Assembly: GCA_947503175.1 (NCBI GenBank)
Contig: CANNCO010000001.1
Span: 1,488,001-1,552,000 of the forward strand
DNA from: an uncultured Paracoccaceae bacterium
GTDB lineage: Bacteria; Pseudomonadota; Alphaproteobacteria; Rhodobacterales; Rhodobacteraceae
DNA length: 64,000 nt
Direction: 5' to 3'
The notes beneath the pieces were generated by a model. The model worked only from the letters and a program-made list of their open reading frames with translations, made no database searches and had not been told where the DNA came from. The translations under genes were made by a program, and so were the position numbers. Shown one piece after another: positions 17,289-26,791 of this stretch; position 1 is the stretch's first letter; each line of letters starts with the position of its first letter.

Positions 17289-18365
17289 ATGACCGGCGTC
17301 CTGCCATCCCAGACCTTGCGTGAACTGATCGCCGACGGCAGCATTGCCGCCGATCCCGCTGTGATCCCGGAGCAGATTCAACCGGCCTCGCTCGATCTGC
17401 GTCTGGGAGCGGTCGCCTACCGCGTTCGGGCGAGCTTTCTTGCGGGCGCCGATGCGCCTGTCGCGGATCGACTGGCCGAGTTCGAGATGCACCGGATCGA
17501 CCTGACAGAGGGCGCGGTTCTGGAAAAGGGCTGTGTCTATGTCGTGCCGCTGATGGAACGGTTGGCCCTGCCTGCTGGCATCCAGGCTGTCGCCAATGCC
17601 AAGTCCTCGACCGGGCGGCTTGATCTTCTGACCCGTGTCATCACCGATGGCGGGACGGAGTTCGACCGGATCCCGCCGGGCTATGCCGGCCCGCTTTATG
17701 CCGAGATCTGTCCCCGCTCTTTCTCGGTCCTTGTCCGGCCCGGAATGCGCCTGAACCAGATCCGGTTTCGGGCGGGTCATGCTGTTCTGGACGACGCAGC
17801 CCTTGCAGCCCTCCATGGCGAGACGCCCCTTGTTCCCGGCGATGCCGTCATTTCCGAAGGACTGGGGTTTTCGGTCGATCTGCGTCCGGCAGACAGTAAT
17901 CTGGTGGGCTACCGCGCGAAACCCCATACCGGCGTTATCGACCTTGACCGGATCGGCGGATACGATCCGGCGGAGTTCTGGGAAGAGTTGCGGACGACCG
18001 AGGGCCGGATCATCCTCGATCCCGGCGCGTTCTATATTCTGGTCAGCCGCGAGGCTGTAACGATCCCGCCCGGTTACGCGGCCGAAATGGCCCCCTACAT
18101 GGCCATGGTGGGCGAATTCCGGGTGCATTACGCGGGTTTCTTCGATCCGGGCTTTGGCTGGGCAGAGGCGGGCGGTGCAGGCTCACGCGGTGTCTTGGAG
18201 GTCCGTTGCCACGAAGCCCCCTTCGTCCTCGAACACGGTCAGGTCGTGGGGCGGCTGGTCTATGAACGCATGGCGGAACTGCCCGAGACGCTTTATGGAC
18301 GCGAGATCGCATCGAATTATCAGGGGCAAGGGCTGAAGCTGTCGAAGCATTTCCGGGCGCCCTGA
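17289..18365 (+). CDS. dcd: 2'-deoxycytidine 5'-triphosphate deaminase (double-domain Dcd)
   Basis: A 358-residue enzyme, nearly twice the length of E. coli Dcd (about 193), made of two tandem dCTP deaminase/dUTPase-fold domains (about 1-190 and 195-358). It deaminates dCTP to dUTP in thymidylate precursor supply. The first half holds ANAKSSTGRLDL and GYAGPLYAEI; the second repeats the pattern in MAPYMAMVGEFRVHYAGFFDPGFG and GVLEVRCHEAPF. Each half carries a Glu at the position of the Dcd catalytic Glu. This fused form is usual in Rhodobacterales. It lies downstream of tRNA-Pro. Confidence 0.9.
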   Translation: MTGVLPSQTLRELIADGSIAADPAVIPEQIQPASLDLRLGAVAYRVRASFLAGADAPVADRLAEFEMHRIDLTEGAVLEKGCVYVVPLMERLALPAGIQAVANAKSSTGRLDLLTRVITDGGTEFDRIPPGYAGPLYAEICPRSFSVLVRPGMRLNQIRFRAGHAVLDDAALAALHGETPLVPGDAVISEGLGFSVDLRPADSNLVGYRAKPHTGVIDLDRIGGYDPAEFWEELRTTEGRIILDPGAFYILVSREAVTIPPGYAAEMAPYMAMVGEFRVHYAGFFDPGFGWAEAGGAGSRGVLEVRCHEAPFVLEHGQVVGRLVYERMAELPETLYGREIASNYQGQGLKLSKHFRAP

Positions 18366-18423
18366 TCCGGACAGTTCCCGTCTGAAACGGGCGCACCGCC
18401 CGTTCGATGATTTGCCCAGGGTG

Positions 18424-19098
18424 CTAGTCTTCGGTGTCTTCCGGCTCGCCTTCCACCTCGTCAGCATCGCTGTCTTCGAACATGTCCGGCTCTTCCGTTT
18501 CCGGCATGTCCTCTTCCTCACCCGGCGGCGGCCGGTTGTCGAGAAGGCCAGCAGAGCGCAACTCCTTGAGCCCCGGCAGATCGCGGGCGGATTCCAGTCC
18601 GAAATGATCCAGAAAGGACTGCGTGACCACGAAAGTAACCGGTCGGCCCGGGGTCATCCGCCTGCGGCCAAACCGGATCCAGTCGAGTTCCAGAAGCTGG
18701 TCGATCGTGCCGCGCGATACGGACACGCCGCGGATCTCTTCGATCTCGGCGCGGGAGACGGGTTGATGATAGGCGACGATGGCCAGCGTCTCGATCGCCG
18801 CGCGCGACAGCTTGCGCGTCTCGACCGTTTCCTTCTGCATCAGGAAACCCAGATCTGGCGCCGTCCGGATGGCCCATGCGTCACTTACCTTGACGACCTG
18901 TACGCCCCGGCCCTCGTACCGCTTTCGCAGCAATTCCAGCGCCGCCGCGGCATCGGCTCCGTGGGGCATCCGGGCATTCAGATCCGCGACGCTCACCGGT
19001 TCGGCAGAGGCGAACAGGACGGCTTCCACCATCCGCTCCTGTTCTCCCATGGGCGGGGCTTCGAACAGGCTTTCGTTGGTCTCAGGCGCTTCACTCAC
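18424..19098 (-). CDS. scpB: Segregation and condensation protein B
   Basis: A 224-residue kleisin-associated winged-helix protein that dimerises and binds ScpA in the SMC-ScpAB condensin complex. The ScpB core is visible in RMVEAVLFASAEPV, LSRAAIETLAIVAYHQPVSRAEIEEIRG and GRPVTFVVTQSFLDHFGL. The last ~35 residues are strongly acidic (EEEDMPETEEPDMF...). The start overlaps the scpA stop by 8 bases, so the pair is translationally coupled in the nagZ-scpA-scpB unit. Confidence 0.96.
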   Translation of the reverse strand: MSEAPETNESLFEAPPMGEQERMVEAVLFASAEPVSVADLNARMPHGADAAAALELLRKRYEGRGVQVVKVSDAWAIRTAPDLGFLMQKETVETRKLSRAAIETLAIVAYHQPVSRAEIEEIRGVSVSRGTIDQLLELDWIRFGRRRMTPGRPVTFVVTQSFLDHFGLESARDLPGLKELRSAGLLDNRPPPGEEEDMPETEEPDMFEDSDADEVEGEPEDTED

Positions 19099-19885
19099 CC
19101 CGCAAACTCCGCAACTGAATGGGCGCGAAAAGGCCCTGTTGGCGCAGTTCCGCGCGTCCCGCTTTCACCAGTTCCAGTGAGGCCGCAAAGGTCGCCGCAG
19201 TGGCCGAGCGGCGGCGTGCCGGGTCCACTTCCCACCCTTCGGGCAGGTAGCTGGAAAGATCGGTCCAGTCGCCCGCAAACCCGATCATGCCGCGCATCCG
19301 GTCCAGCGCCTGCTCCATCGTCAGCACGTTGTCGCGATCCATCACATATGGTCGAAATTCGTCCCGCGTCCTGAGACGCGCATAGCCTTGCATGAGATCG
19401 AGAAGTGTCGCGGTATATGTCACGCGCCTGATGCGCGTCACGTCCTCCGGAATACCGCGAACGAAGAAATCGCGCCCCTTCTGGTCCCGCGCCATCAAGC
19501 GGGCGGCCACATCGCGCATCGCCTGAAGCCGCTCAAGCTGAAAAGCCAGATGGGCCGCCAGATCCTCGCCCGACGGGCCCTCGTCACCCGGTTCGGGGGG
19601 CAGCAGCAGTCGGGATTTGAGGAAGGTCAGCCAGGCCGCCATAACCAGATAGTCTGCGGCAAGTTCGATCCGCAACTCTTTGGCTTGTTTCACGAATTCC
19701 AGATATTGCTGTGCCAGTGCCAGAACCGAAATGCGCCGCAGATCGACCTTCTGGGTCCGCGAGAGCGTCAGCAACAGGTCCAAGGGCCCCTCGAACCCGT
19801 CAACATCGACGATCAGCGCCTCGGCCGCCAGCCGGGCGTCCACATGCACGACCGTGCCGTCGGTGGTGTCGTCAGTCGATGTCAT
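19091..19885 (-). CDS. scpA: Segregation and condensation protein A (kleisin)
   Basis: A 264-residue kleisin that bridges SMC heads in bacterial condensin. Diagnostic segments are VDGFEGPLDLLLTLSRTQKVDL near residues 28-49 and LAADYLVMAAWLTFLKSRLLLP. I chose the ATG giving MTSTDDTTDG, 14 bases inside the nagZ 3' end; a longer open frame upstream runs back through nagZ in another frame and has no kleisin similarity. It overlaps scpB by 8 bases. Confidence 0.95.
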   Translation of the reverse strand: MTSTDDTTDGTVVHVDARLAAEALIVDVDGFEGPLDLLLTLSRTQKVDLRRISVLALAQQYLEFVKQAKELRIELAADYLVMAAWLTFLKSRLLLPPEPGDEGPSGEDLAAHLAFQLERLQAMRDVAARLMARDQKGRDFFVRGIPEDVTRIRRVTYTATLLDLMQGYARLRTRDEFRPYVMDRDNVLTMEQALDRMRGMIGFAGDWTDLSSYLPEGWEVDPARRRSATAATFAASLELVKAGRAELRQQGLFAPIQLRSLRGE

Positions 19886-20885
19886 AAACCCTGCCTTGAA
19901 GAAGCGCCTCAAGTTCGGCTTCTGCGGCTGGGATGTCAATCGGCTCTGGCGCATTCCGCAAGCGCAAAGCAGCCTCCGCGCGGGCTTCGGTTTCGGCATC
20001 AAATCTGCCTGCCTGCCCGGCGATCTCCCGCATCTCGGCAAGATCGCCATTGCAATGCAGAATCAGGTCGCACCCGGCCGCGAGCGCGGCCCGTGTCCGG
20101 TCGGTCATCGTGCCGCCAAGCGCCTCCATCGACAGGTCGTCGGTCATCAGAAGGCCATCGAACCCGATCTCGTGCCGGATCAGGCCGATCATGCGTTGCG
20201 AGACAGTGGCCGCATGTTCCCCGTCATAGGCGGAGTAGACCATGTGCGCCGTCATACCCAAAGGCAGATCCGCGAGGGCCGCGAAGGGCGCAAAGTCCTG
20301 CGCCTTCAGATCTTCGGGCGATGCGTCAGTCGCGGGAAGTCCAAGATGGCTGTCCACGGTGCCCCGCCCATGTCCGGGAACATGCTTCACAACCGGAAGG
20401 ACGCCGCCTGCCACAAGACCCGTTGCCACCGCCCGCCCGATTCGGGTCACCGATCCGGCATCCGTTCCGTAGCAGCGGTTCAACAGGAATGGATGGGTCA
20501 CATCGGTCGCGACATCGACAAGGGGGGCACAGTTCACGTCGATGCCAAGGTCACGCAGTTCATCGGCGATCAGGCGGTAACGCAGGAACATGGAGCGCTC
20601 GGCGTGCTCACCAGCATGCCGCGCCTGATCAAGCGGGGGATGCCACGAACGCGCAAGGGGCGGCTTCAGGCGCTGAACACGCCCACCTTCCTGATCTATC
20701 AGTATGGGCGCGTCGCGACCCACTGCGTTTCGCAACTCGGTCGTCAGCGCCCTGATCTGGTCTGCGCTCTCTATATTGCGGGCAAACAGGATAAAGCCCC
20801 ATGGGGCGGCCTCGCGGAAAAAAGCCGCCTCATCCGGCAACAGGCGCGGTCCGGCGCAGCCCAGAATATGCGCGCCGATTCGCAC
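19872..20885 (-). CDS. nagZ: Beta-N-acetylhexosaminidase NagZ
   Basis: A 337-residue cytosolic glycoside hydrolase family 3 enzyme that removes N-acetylglucosamine from anhydromuropeptides during cell-wall recycling. It has the catalytic loop KHVPGHGRGTVDSH with the His/Asp general acid pair, and the nucleophile Asp in LMTDDLSMEALGG. The usual single TIM-barrel length indicates the NagZ type. It is followed by scpA with a 14-base overlap and preceded by the SPOR protein 7 bases upstream. AnmK, another recycling enzyme, is encoded elsewhere in this window. Confidence 0.95.
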   Translation of the reverse strand: MRIGAHILGCAGPRLLPDEAAFFREAAPWGFILFARNIESADQIRALTTELRNAVGRDAPILIDQEGGRVQRLKPPLARSWHPPLDQARHAGEHAERSMFLRYRLIADELRDLGIDVNCAPLVDVATDVTHPFLLNRCYGTDAGSVTRIGRAVATGLVAGGVLPVVKHVPGHGRGTVDSHLGLPATDASPEDLKAQDFAPFAALADLPLGMTAHMVYSAYDGEHAATVSQRMIGLIRHEIGFDGLLMTDDLSMEALGGTMTDRTRAALAAGCDLILHCNGDLAEMREIAGQAGRFDAETEARAEAALRLRNAPEPIDIPAAEAELEALLQGRVYDID

Positions 20886-20892
20886 CCTCAGT

Positions 20893-21819
20893 TCACCGTC
20901 GGATCACGGGGATACAATTGGCGTTGTCCGCCACGAGCACCGCACAGAACCGGCGGGCATCGTTCAGATCCTCGAACCCTAGAGCGCGGAGACGATAGAA
21001 TGTCGTACCGCCCGCCGAAGCCTCCTGGATCACACGTTGCTTGCCATCAAGGAAATCGCCGAACCGGTTGTCCAGCCCGGCCCATGCTTCCCGGGCACCC
21101 GCGATGCTGGGATAAGCGCCAAGCTGAACCAGTCGGGTCCCCGGCGGGATCTGCGCCGGATCGACGTCAAGCCCGCCAGAACTGGAAAGGGCCACGACCG
21201 TTTCGGCCTCGGGCGCGCCCGACACGATCTGTATCTGTGCCGATGCCTGAAAGAGCTCTGCCGGTCGTGCGACCGGGCGCGGCGATTGTGTGACACCAGC
21301 AACCGACGCCGGAATGATATTGACCGGCACGCCTGTGAAAACGGCGTTGGTGACAGTCGCCTCTTCGCCCAAGGCCTCGGCAATTGCCAGTTCTATCGGG
21401 GACTTAGCCCGTGTTTCGGCTTCGGCCACCTGCTCCGGTGTCGCCGAGGGCTCATCCGGGATAAGGGCCGCAACCGGCTGATCCTCGTCGGTCAGTTCAA
21501 CCGGAGGCGGCGCCAGAACCACCATGGCCGTCGGGTCTTCCTCGGCCCCGGTCGACGCCACGCGCGTGACCGAAAGATCCTGATGTTCGGCCTGCATTCC
21601 CCCGGGATTCTCCGGCGCAATCCGCATCGGTCCTTCCAGCGCGCGCACGACCGGCACGCCGGTCACATCCCGCACCAGAAGCTGGTATCCCCAGATCACA
21701 AGGCCCGCCATCAGTGCGAAGGACACGATCGCCCCGGCCCAGTTCATGACCGTGCCCATCGGCAGGCCATCGTCCCCATCGAAGGAGTCGGACTCCCCCT
21801 GAGTATAGCTGTAAGTCAT
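20893..21819 (-). CDS. SPOR domain-containing membrane protein
   Basis: A 308-residue bitopic protein: short cytoplasmic N-terminus, one transmembrane helix (about 27-49, WAGAIVSFALMAGLVIWGY), a long Pro/Ala/Glu-rich periplasmic linker and a C-terminal SPOR domain (about 225-305, TRLVQLGAYPSIAGAREAW... FYRLRALGFEDLNDARRFC). SPOR domains bind denuded glycan strands at the division septum, so a role in cell division or septal wall remodelling is likely. It lies between argS and nagZ, an order common in alphaproteobacteria. Confidence 0.93.
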   Translation of the reverse strand: MTYSYTQGESDSFDGDDGLPMGTVMNWAGAIVSFALMAGLVIWGYQLLVRDVTGVPVVRALEGPMRIAPENPGGMQAEHQDLSVTRVASTGAEEDPTAMVVLAPPPVELTDEDQPVAALIPDEPSATPEQVAEAETRAKSPIELAIAEALGEEATVTNAVFTGVPVNIIPASVAGVTQSPRPVARPAELFQASAQIQIVSGAPEAETVVALSSSGGLDVDPAQIPPGTRLVQLGAYPSIAGAREAWAGLDNRFGDFLDGKQRVIQEASAGGTTFYRLRALGFEDLNDARRFCAVLVADNANCIPVIRR

Positions 21820-21897
21820 TCCGCCTCGCTCGCGCAGCCGGTACGTTGCCAGCCGCTGTCTTGCCTGTTTGCCTGGCTCCGATTGAGACGCTTGTTG

Positions 21898-23622
21898 TCA
21901 GCGCATTTCTTCGACCGGAGTCACGCCTAGAATACCCAATCCTGCTGAAATAACAACGCCGACGGCCCGTGGCAGGGCGATTTTGGCTGCTGTCGCGTCG
22001 GGATCATCTTCGTGGACGAAGCGAAGTTCGGGGTGGTCGTTGCCCTTGTTCCAGAGCGCGTGGAACTCAGAAGCCAATTCATAAAGATAGAATGCCACCC
22101 GGTGCGGCTCATGATTGCGCGCCGCAATCTCGATCAGCCGCGGCCATTCCGCAATCTTGCGGGCAACCGTGTATTCTTGCGCGTCCTCGAGTTTCGGATG
22201 ATCCGAGATCGGCAGACCAAGCTCTTCGGTCTTGCGGATCACCGACCGAACCCGGGCATGGGCGTACTGGACGTAGAAGACGGGGTTGTCCTTCGACTGC
22301 TCGGTGACCCGGGCGAAGTCGAAATCCAGCGGCGCGTCGTTCTTGCGCGTCAGCAGGTGGAACCGCACTACATCCGCCCCGACCTCATCGACCACATCGC
22401 GCAGGGTGACAAAGGTCCCTGCCCGCTTGGACATCTTGAACGGTTCGCCGTTCTTGTAGAGCCGGACAAGCTGGGTCAGCTTTACGTCCAACGGCACCGA
22501 CCCGTCCGAAAGCGCCGAAACGGTCGCCTTGATCCGCTTCACATAGCCGCCGTGATCGGCGCCGAAGATATCGATCAACTCGTCGAAATCCCGGCTGACC
22601 TTGTCATAGTGATACGCGATATCGGGGGCGAAATAGGTCCAGCCGCCATCGGATTTCTTGACCGGGCGGTCCACGTCATCGCCGTGTTCGGTAGACCGGA
22701 ACAAGGTTTGCTCGCGCGGTTCCCAATCCTCGGGCATCTTGCCCTTCGGCGGCTCAAGCTTGCCCTCGTAGATCAGGCCCTTATCTTCCAGCGCCTTCAG
22801 CGCGGCTTCGATCCTACCGCTGCCGTACAGGGACTTCTCGCTGAAATAGACATCCATGGTCACGCCAAGGGCGGCCAGATCGCCCCGGATCAGGTCCATC
22901 ATGGCTTCGGTCGCGAACTCGCGCACCTCTTCCAGCCAGTATTGCTCGCCCTTGTCGAGAAACTGATCGCCGTATTTCTCTTTTAGTGCCTCACCCACCG
23001 CGACCAGATAGTCGCCCGGGTAAAGCCCCTCTGCAATCTCGGGGTCCAGGCCATGGGCCTCGCGGTAACGCTCATAGGCCGACCGCGCCAGCACGTCGAC
23101 CTGCGCCCCGCCATCATTGATGTAGTATTCGCGCGTAACATCGTAGCCCGCCGCCTCAAGCAGGTTCGACAGGGCATCGCCGAAGACCGCGCCCCGCGTG
23201 TGACCCACATGCAAAGGCCCAGTCGGGTTGGCAGAGACAAACTCCACGTTCACCTTCACATGCGCGCCCATGCCGGAATGGCCGAAGCCGGGTCCTGCAT
23301 CGATCGCCTCAGCCACGACATCATGCCAGACGGCGCCATCGAGGATCAGGTTGATGAAGCCCGGCCCGGCCACATCGGCCACCGCAATGCGCGGATCGGA
23401 TTTCAGCCGCTCGGTCAGAACTGTGGCGATCTCGCGCGGGTTCTTCGACGCGGGCTTGGCCAGAACCATGGCAGCATTGGTCGCCATGTCGCCATGGGCC
23501 GCGTCGCGCGGCGGCTCGACCGTGACGGGACCGTAGTTCAAGCCAGACGGCAATTCACCATCGGCGACCATCGCATCAAGCGTTTCAACGACGAGCGTGC
23601 GGATATCTGAGAATATGTTCAT
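21898..23622 (-). CDS. argS: Arginyl-tRNA synthetase
   Basis: A 574-residue class I aminoacyl-tRNA synthetase that charges tRNA-Arg. Visible landmarks: N-terminal Add-1 domain (about 1-110), the HIGH-type motif in [20 protein letters not shown], a KMSK-type loop [13 protein letters not shown] and the C-terminal DALR anticodon-binding domain with [14 protein letters not shown] and the terminal PVEEMR. The length is normal. It heads the argS-SPOR-nagZ-scpA-scpB run on the minus strand. Confidence 0.97.
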   Translation of the reverse strand: MNIFSDIRTLVVETLDAMVADGELPSGLNYGPVTVEPPRDAAHGDMATNAAMVLAKPASKNPREIATVLTERLKSDPRIAVADVAGPGFINLILDGAVWHDVVAEAIDAGPGFGHSGMGAHVKVNVEFVSANPTGPLHVGHTRGAVFGDALSNLLEAAGYDVTREYYINDGGAQVDVLARSAYERYREAHGLDPEIAEGLYPGDYLVAVGEALKEKYGDQFLDKGEQYWLEEVREFATEAMMDLIRGDLAALGVTMDVYFSEKSLYGSGRIEAALKALEDKGLIYEGKLEPPKGKMPEDWEPREQTLFRSTEHGDDVDRPVKKSDGGWTYFAPDIAYHYDKVSRDFDELIDIFGADHGGYVKRIKATVSALSDGSVPLDVKLTQLVRLYKNGEPFKMSKRAGTFVTLRDVVDEVGADVVRFHLLTRKNDAPLDFDFARVTEQSKDNPVFYVQYAHARVRSVIRKTEELGLPISDHPKLEDAQEYTVARKIAEWPRLIEIAARNHEPHRVAFYLYELASEFHALWNKGNDHPELRFVHEDDPDATAAKIALPRAVGVVISAGLGILGVTPVEEMR

Positions 23623-23863
23623 GGCCCGTGCGTCTTACCATTCGCGGCGCGGCGGTCAATCACAGGTCTCGGATTTGCGGAATTTCGGTCACTGTCGGCG
23701 CTTGACGGACAATCCGGGCATCAGCCAGCGATTGTCTAAATCATCGGCATCGAATGTGAGGTTTTTCCGAGCAGGACGCTGTCTTTGCCGTATGAAGGTC
23801 ACTTTTGTGGATGTATCCTCCTCACCCGGGGGGCAGCCGACTGTGAACACGGAAAGACACATC

Positions 23864-24823
23864 ATGACCCGAGAGCTTGCGACACGACTCACCCGCTCGA
23901 AGATCGCGCTTGGCGCGGCGACGCTCGCACTGGCGACGGCCTTTGCGGCAGCCCCGTCGATCGTCCCCGGCGACATGGACGGCGCAGCCTATGCCAAAGG
24001 CAACGACAACGGCAAGGGTGGCGGCAATGGCAAAGGCGGCGAAAACGGTAAGGGCAAAGACAAGGGCGGCAAGGGCGCCGACAAAGGCAAGAAAGACAAA
24101 CATGCCGGCAAGGCCAGCCGTGGAAGTCCTTCGAAGGCCAGCCCCGGCAAGTCCAAAAAAGTCGTTCTGGCAAGCACCGATACGGATGCCGAACTGACGG
24201 AACTCCATCCGAGCCAGAAAGGCAGATGGAACGCATCGAATGCCAATCAGGCCGCGCTTGATGCCCATATCAGAAACGGCAACTTCAACGGCACCATCGG
24301 TGCGCTTTCGCAATACCAACTGGCAGCGAAGGCCGCCGCTGGCGACGAGTTGAACGAGTACGAAAAAGCCGCGCTCGACAACTTCGTGACAGTCGAGGAT
24401 GTGACATTCACGGATGGTGAACTGGCAGCACTTCTGAACGGTGACGGTGCGACGCCCGATCTGCCAGTCTTTGAGGTTTCGGACGGTGTCGCGAGCTGCA
24501 TCTCAAATTGCGATGCTGAAGGCTTTGATCCGGACACGATCGACGCGGACGCAAATCAGGCACTGGCCGATTTCCAGGATGCCGGACAGCAGGCGGCTGA
24601 AGAACAGGCCTATGGCGACTTCTTTACTGCCTCCGAACAGAGGATCATCGACGAGTCGAACAAGGTACTGACCGATGATCAGAACGAAACTCTGCTTGAC
24701 GGTATCGCCACAGATCTTGGTGTGACCCGCACGGACGGCGTTTTGTCCGAGGACGGTCAAGACCTGAGCGAGTTACTGGATGTGGCGCCCGAAGAGGAAG
24801 AAATCGTTCTGGTCGTCGAATAG
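23864..24823 (+). CDS. Exported protein with Lys/Gly-rich low-complexity segment, unknown function
   Basis: A 319-residue predicted secreted protein. An N-terminal signal (ALGAATLALATAFAAAPS) is followed by a segment of ~45 residues made almost only of Gly, Lys, Asn and Asp (about 46-90), then a more ordered part beginning LHPSQKGRWNASNANQAALDAHI, a form I associate with uncharacterised Rhodobacterales proteins. The C-terminal half is strongly acidic and has one close Cys pair (SCISNC). The ATG at this position has a GGAAAG ribosome site; a longer frame upstream lacks signal character. A basic segment followed by an acidic one suggests a surface or envelope polyampholyte. Function unknown. 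Confidence 0.75.
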   Translation: MTRELATRLTRSKIALGAATLALATAFAAAPSIVPGDMDGAAYAKGNDNGKGGGNGKGGENGKGKDKGGKGADKGKKDKHAGKASRGSPSKASPGKSKKVVLASTDTDAELTELHPSQKGRWNASNANQAALDAHIRNGNFNGTIGALSQYQLAAKAAAGDELNEYEKAALDNFVTVEDVTFTDGELAALLNGDGATPDLPVFEVSDGVASCISNCDAEGFDPDTIDADANQALADFQDAGQQAAEEQAYGDFFTASEQRIIDESNKVLTDDQNETLLDGIATDLGVTRTDGVLSEDGQDLSELLDVAPEEEEIVLVVE

Positions 24824-24848
24824 CCATACGACCTCAGAAACCTGACCG

Positions 24849-24871
24849 GGGCGGCTTGGCCAGTGCCGCCC
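24849..24871. terminator. Hairpin between convergent genes
   Basis: GGGCGGC and GCCGCCC form a 7-bp perfect GC stem with a 9-base loop, 25 bases after the secreted-protein gene and 13 bases before the end of dgt. The U-tract is weak on both strands. Probably a shared terminator. Confidence 0.5.
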
Positions 24872-24884
24872 TGTTCGATGCAGA

Positions 24885-26024
24885 TCACCCGGTGACGAGC
24901 CGCTCGTGGCACTGGATCGCAAAACGGTCGGTCATCCCGGCGATGTAATCTGACACGATCCTTGCCAGCGCGGTTTCGCCCGACACCTCTTCCACATCCT
25001 TACGCCATTGCTTTGGCAACCGGTCGGGGTGTTCCATGAAGAACGGAAACAGCCCCTCGATCACCTGCGTGACCTCGGCCCGTTTCTTCACGACCGCAGG
25101 CGCGCGGTACATGCGGTCGAACAGGAACTCCCGCGTCACCTTCAGATCGCGCCAGAGCGCGTCCGAGAAACGGATAACCCCGCGCCCCGCTTTGCGAATA
25201 TCGGTGACCGACTGCGGGGCGATCTCCGCGAGATTCGCGTTCGCAACGGCAATCACGTCTTCGACGAGGATACCGAAGAAACGGCGCAGGGCCTCGTGTC
25301 GCCTGCGGTAGTAATTCAGGCCGGGATAAAGCTTGTCGACCCGGGCAAAACAGTCCCTCAGGATCGGGAGCTCCGCCAATTCGTCAGTTGAAAATAGCTC
25401 GGCCCGCAACCCGTCATGCAGGTCGTGATGGTTATAGGCCACGTCATCGGCGATCGCGGCCACCTGCGCCTCGGCACTGGCATGGGTTTCAAGCTCAAGG
25501 TCGTGATACCGCTGATATGCGGCCAGGGCCCATGGCAAATCGCCGGTGACCGGACCGTTATGCTTGGCCAGCCCTTCGAGCGTCTCCCAGGTCAGGTTCA
25601 GCCCATCAAATTCGGCATAGTGCCGTTCCAGATGCGTCACGATACGGATCGCCTGTGCGTTGTGATCGAACCCGCCATAGGGCGCCATCAGCACGCCGAG
25701 CGCGTCCTCGCCCGTGTGACCGAAAGGCGGATGGCCCAGATCGTGTGCCAGCGCCAGCGCCTCGGTCAGTTCGGCGTTCAGACCGAGAACCCCGGAAAGG
25801 GTCCGCGCGACCTGAGCGACTTCAAGCGAATGGGTCAGCCGCGTGCGGTAATAATCCCCCTCATGTTCGATGAAGACCTGTGTCTTGTGCTTCAGCCGCC
25901 GAAAGGCGCTGGCATGGATAATCCGGTCGCGATCCCGCTGATAGCAGGTGCGAAACGTGCTTTCCTCTTCCGCAAATAGCCGCCCCCGGCTCGCGCCTGG
26001 ATCGGATGCATATGGTTGCATCAT
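24885..26024 (-). CDS. dgt: Deoxyguanosinetriphosphate triphosphohydrolase-like protein
   Basis: A 379-residue HD-domain enzyme of the dGTPase (SAMHD1-like) family that removes triphosphate from dNTPs. The HD metal motif is seen in RLTHSLEVAQVARTL and LAHDLGHPPFGHTGEDAL, with further ligands in ADDVAYNHHDLHD. This is the short class found in alphaproteobacteria rather than the 505-residue E. coli Dgt. Two adjacent ATG codons are possible starts (26024 or 26021); upstream in-frame sequence is hydrophobic and atypical. It is a single-gene unit convergent with the secreted-protein gene. Confidence 0.92.
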   Translation of the reverse strand: MMQPYASDPGASRGRLFAEEESTFRTCYQRDRDRIIHASAFRRLKHKTQVFIEHEGDYYRTRLTHSLEVAQVARTLSGVLGLNAELTEALALAHDLGHPPFGHTGEDALGVLMAPYGGFDHNAQAIRIVTHLERHYAEFDGLNLTWETLEGLAKHNGPVTGDLPWALAAYQRYHDLELETHASAEAQVAAIADDVAYNHHDLHDGLRAELFSTDELAELPILRDCFARVDKLYPGLNYYRRRHEALRRFFGILVEDVIAVANANLAEIAPQSVTDIRKAGRGVIRFSDALWRDLKVTREFLFDRMYRAPAVVKKRAEVTQVIEGLFPFFMEHPDRLPKQWRKDVEEVSGETALARIVSDYIAGMTDRFAIQCHERLVTG

Positions 26025-26295
26025 GTCCTGCCTGTCCTGTCCCGGGGGCTTTATAGCCGCAATCGCAAGGAAGGCGAAGATGCGGTGTGGCCGGATTGTG
26101 CCCAATCATCGGTGCATTAGCCGGTACTAGCGTGAAGGCCTCGTCCGAAAAAGGGGTATCCGTGGCGGTTGATCCCGAGGACTCGAGACAGGTCTTGGTT
26201 CACGAAGCCTAATGCATCGCATGACTTGCCCCGGATCCGATTGGCCTCGGAGACTTACAATCGATCGCAAGGGGGGTATCGGTGGCTTTCGGCAG

Positions 26296-26706
26296 CTATG
26301 ATCGGATCACCGAAATCCCGCGTGCCGTCAGCACATTTTCCAGACAGCCGGTGGGTGGTATATCTCCGCTGAACGTCGAGACTTTCGAGCCGTCCTGAAG
26401 GTGGATCACCACATGCGTGCTGTCGCTCCAATCGGTAATCTCGACCTTAGCGATCTCGGTCAGCGGGATCTTTTGCGGCTTGCGCCATGGCGATAGGATC
26501 AGATGCGTATCGTCAAGCCGCAATCCCGAAATCGGATTGCCGAGCAACAGATAGGCAAAGCCAAGGCTTGTCAGGCCCCAGATCGTCCAGATGTACCACG
26601 GCGCCCCGTTGGTCAGGGCGATCCATAAAAGAAACGCCTGTACACAGGCACCCAGCCAGACGCTGGTACGCCGTCCCGGGCAGCGGTATTCGTAAGCCTG
26701 TTCCAT
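26296..26706 (-). CDS. Two-helix membrane protein with PH-like C-terminus, unknown function
   Basis: A 136-residue protein with two adjacent hydrophobic helices (about 15-58, VWLGACVQAFLLWIALTN and WYIWTIWGLTSLGFAYLLLG). The cytosolic C-terminal half (GLRLDDTHLILSPWRKPQKIPLTEIAKVEI) looks like the start of a bacterial PH-type (bPH2/YdbT-like) beta domain. It lies 85 bases from the divergent nucleoside hydrolase gene. The 190-base gap on its 3' side, before the dgt leader, shows no further gene. Assignment to a named family is uncertain. Confidence 0.7.
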   Translation of the reverse strand: MEQAYEYRCPGRRTSVWLGACVQAFLLWIALTNGAPWYIWTIWGLTSLGFAYLLLGNPISGLRLDDTHLILSPWRKPQKIPLTEIAKVEITDWSDSTHVVIHLQDGSKVSTFSGDIPPTGCLENVLTARGISVIRS

Positions 26707-26791
26707 TGGGTCAGGGATAGCCGGGTTTCATGGCGGTCGTATGGCAATTGCGTCTCTGGACAATGGCAATGCCGGGGGTCACTTTGCGGCC

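Noticed and set aside
24000-24130. Tandem GGCAAR-type repeats that might be a CRISPR or minisatellite
   Set aside because: Units are short, imperfect and in frame inside a coding sequence, giving Gly/Lys repeats; no spacers and no cas genes.
26106-26295. A small plus-strand gene in the gap between dgt and the two-helix protein gene
   Set aside because: Short frames there lack a ribosome site and any recognisable pattern; composition looks non-coding.
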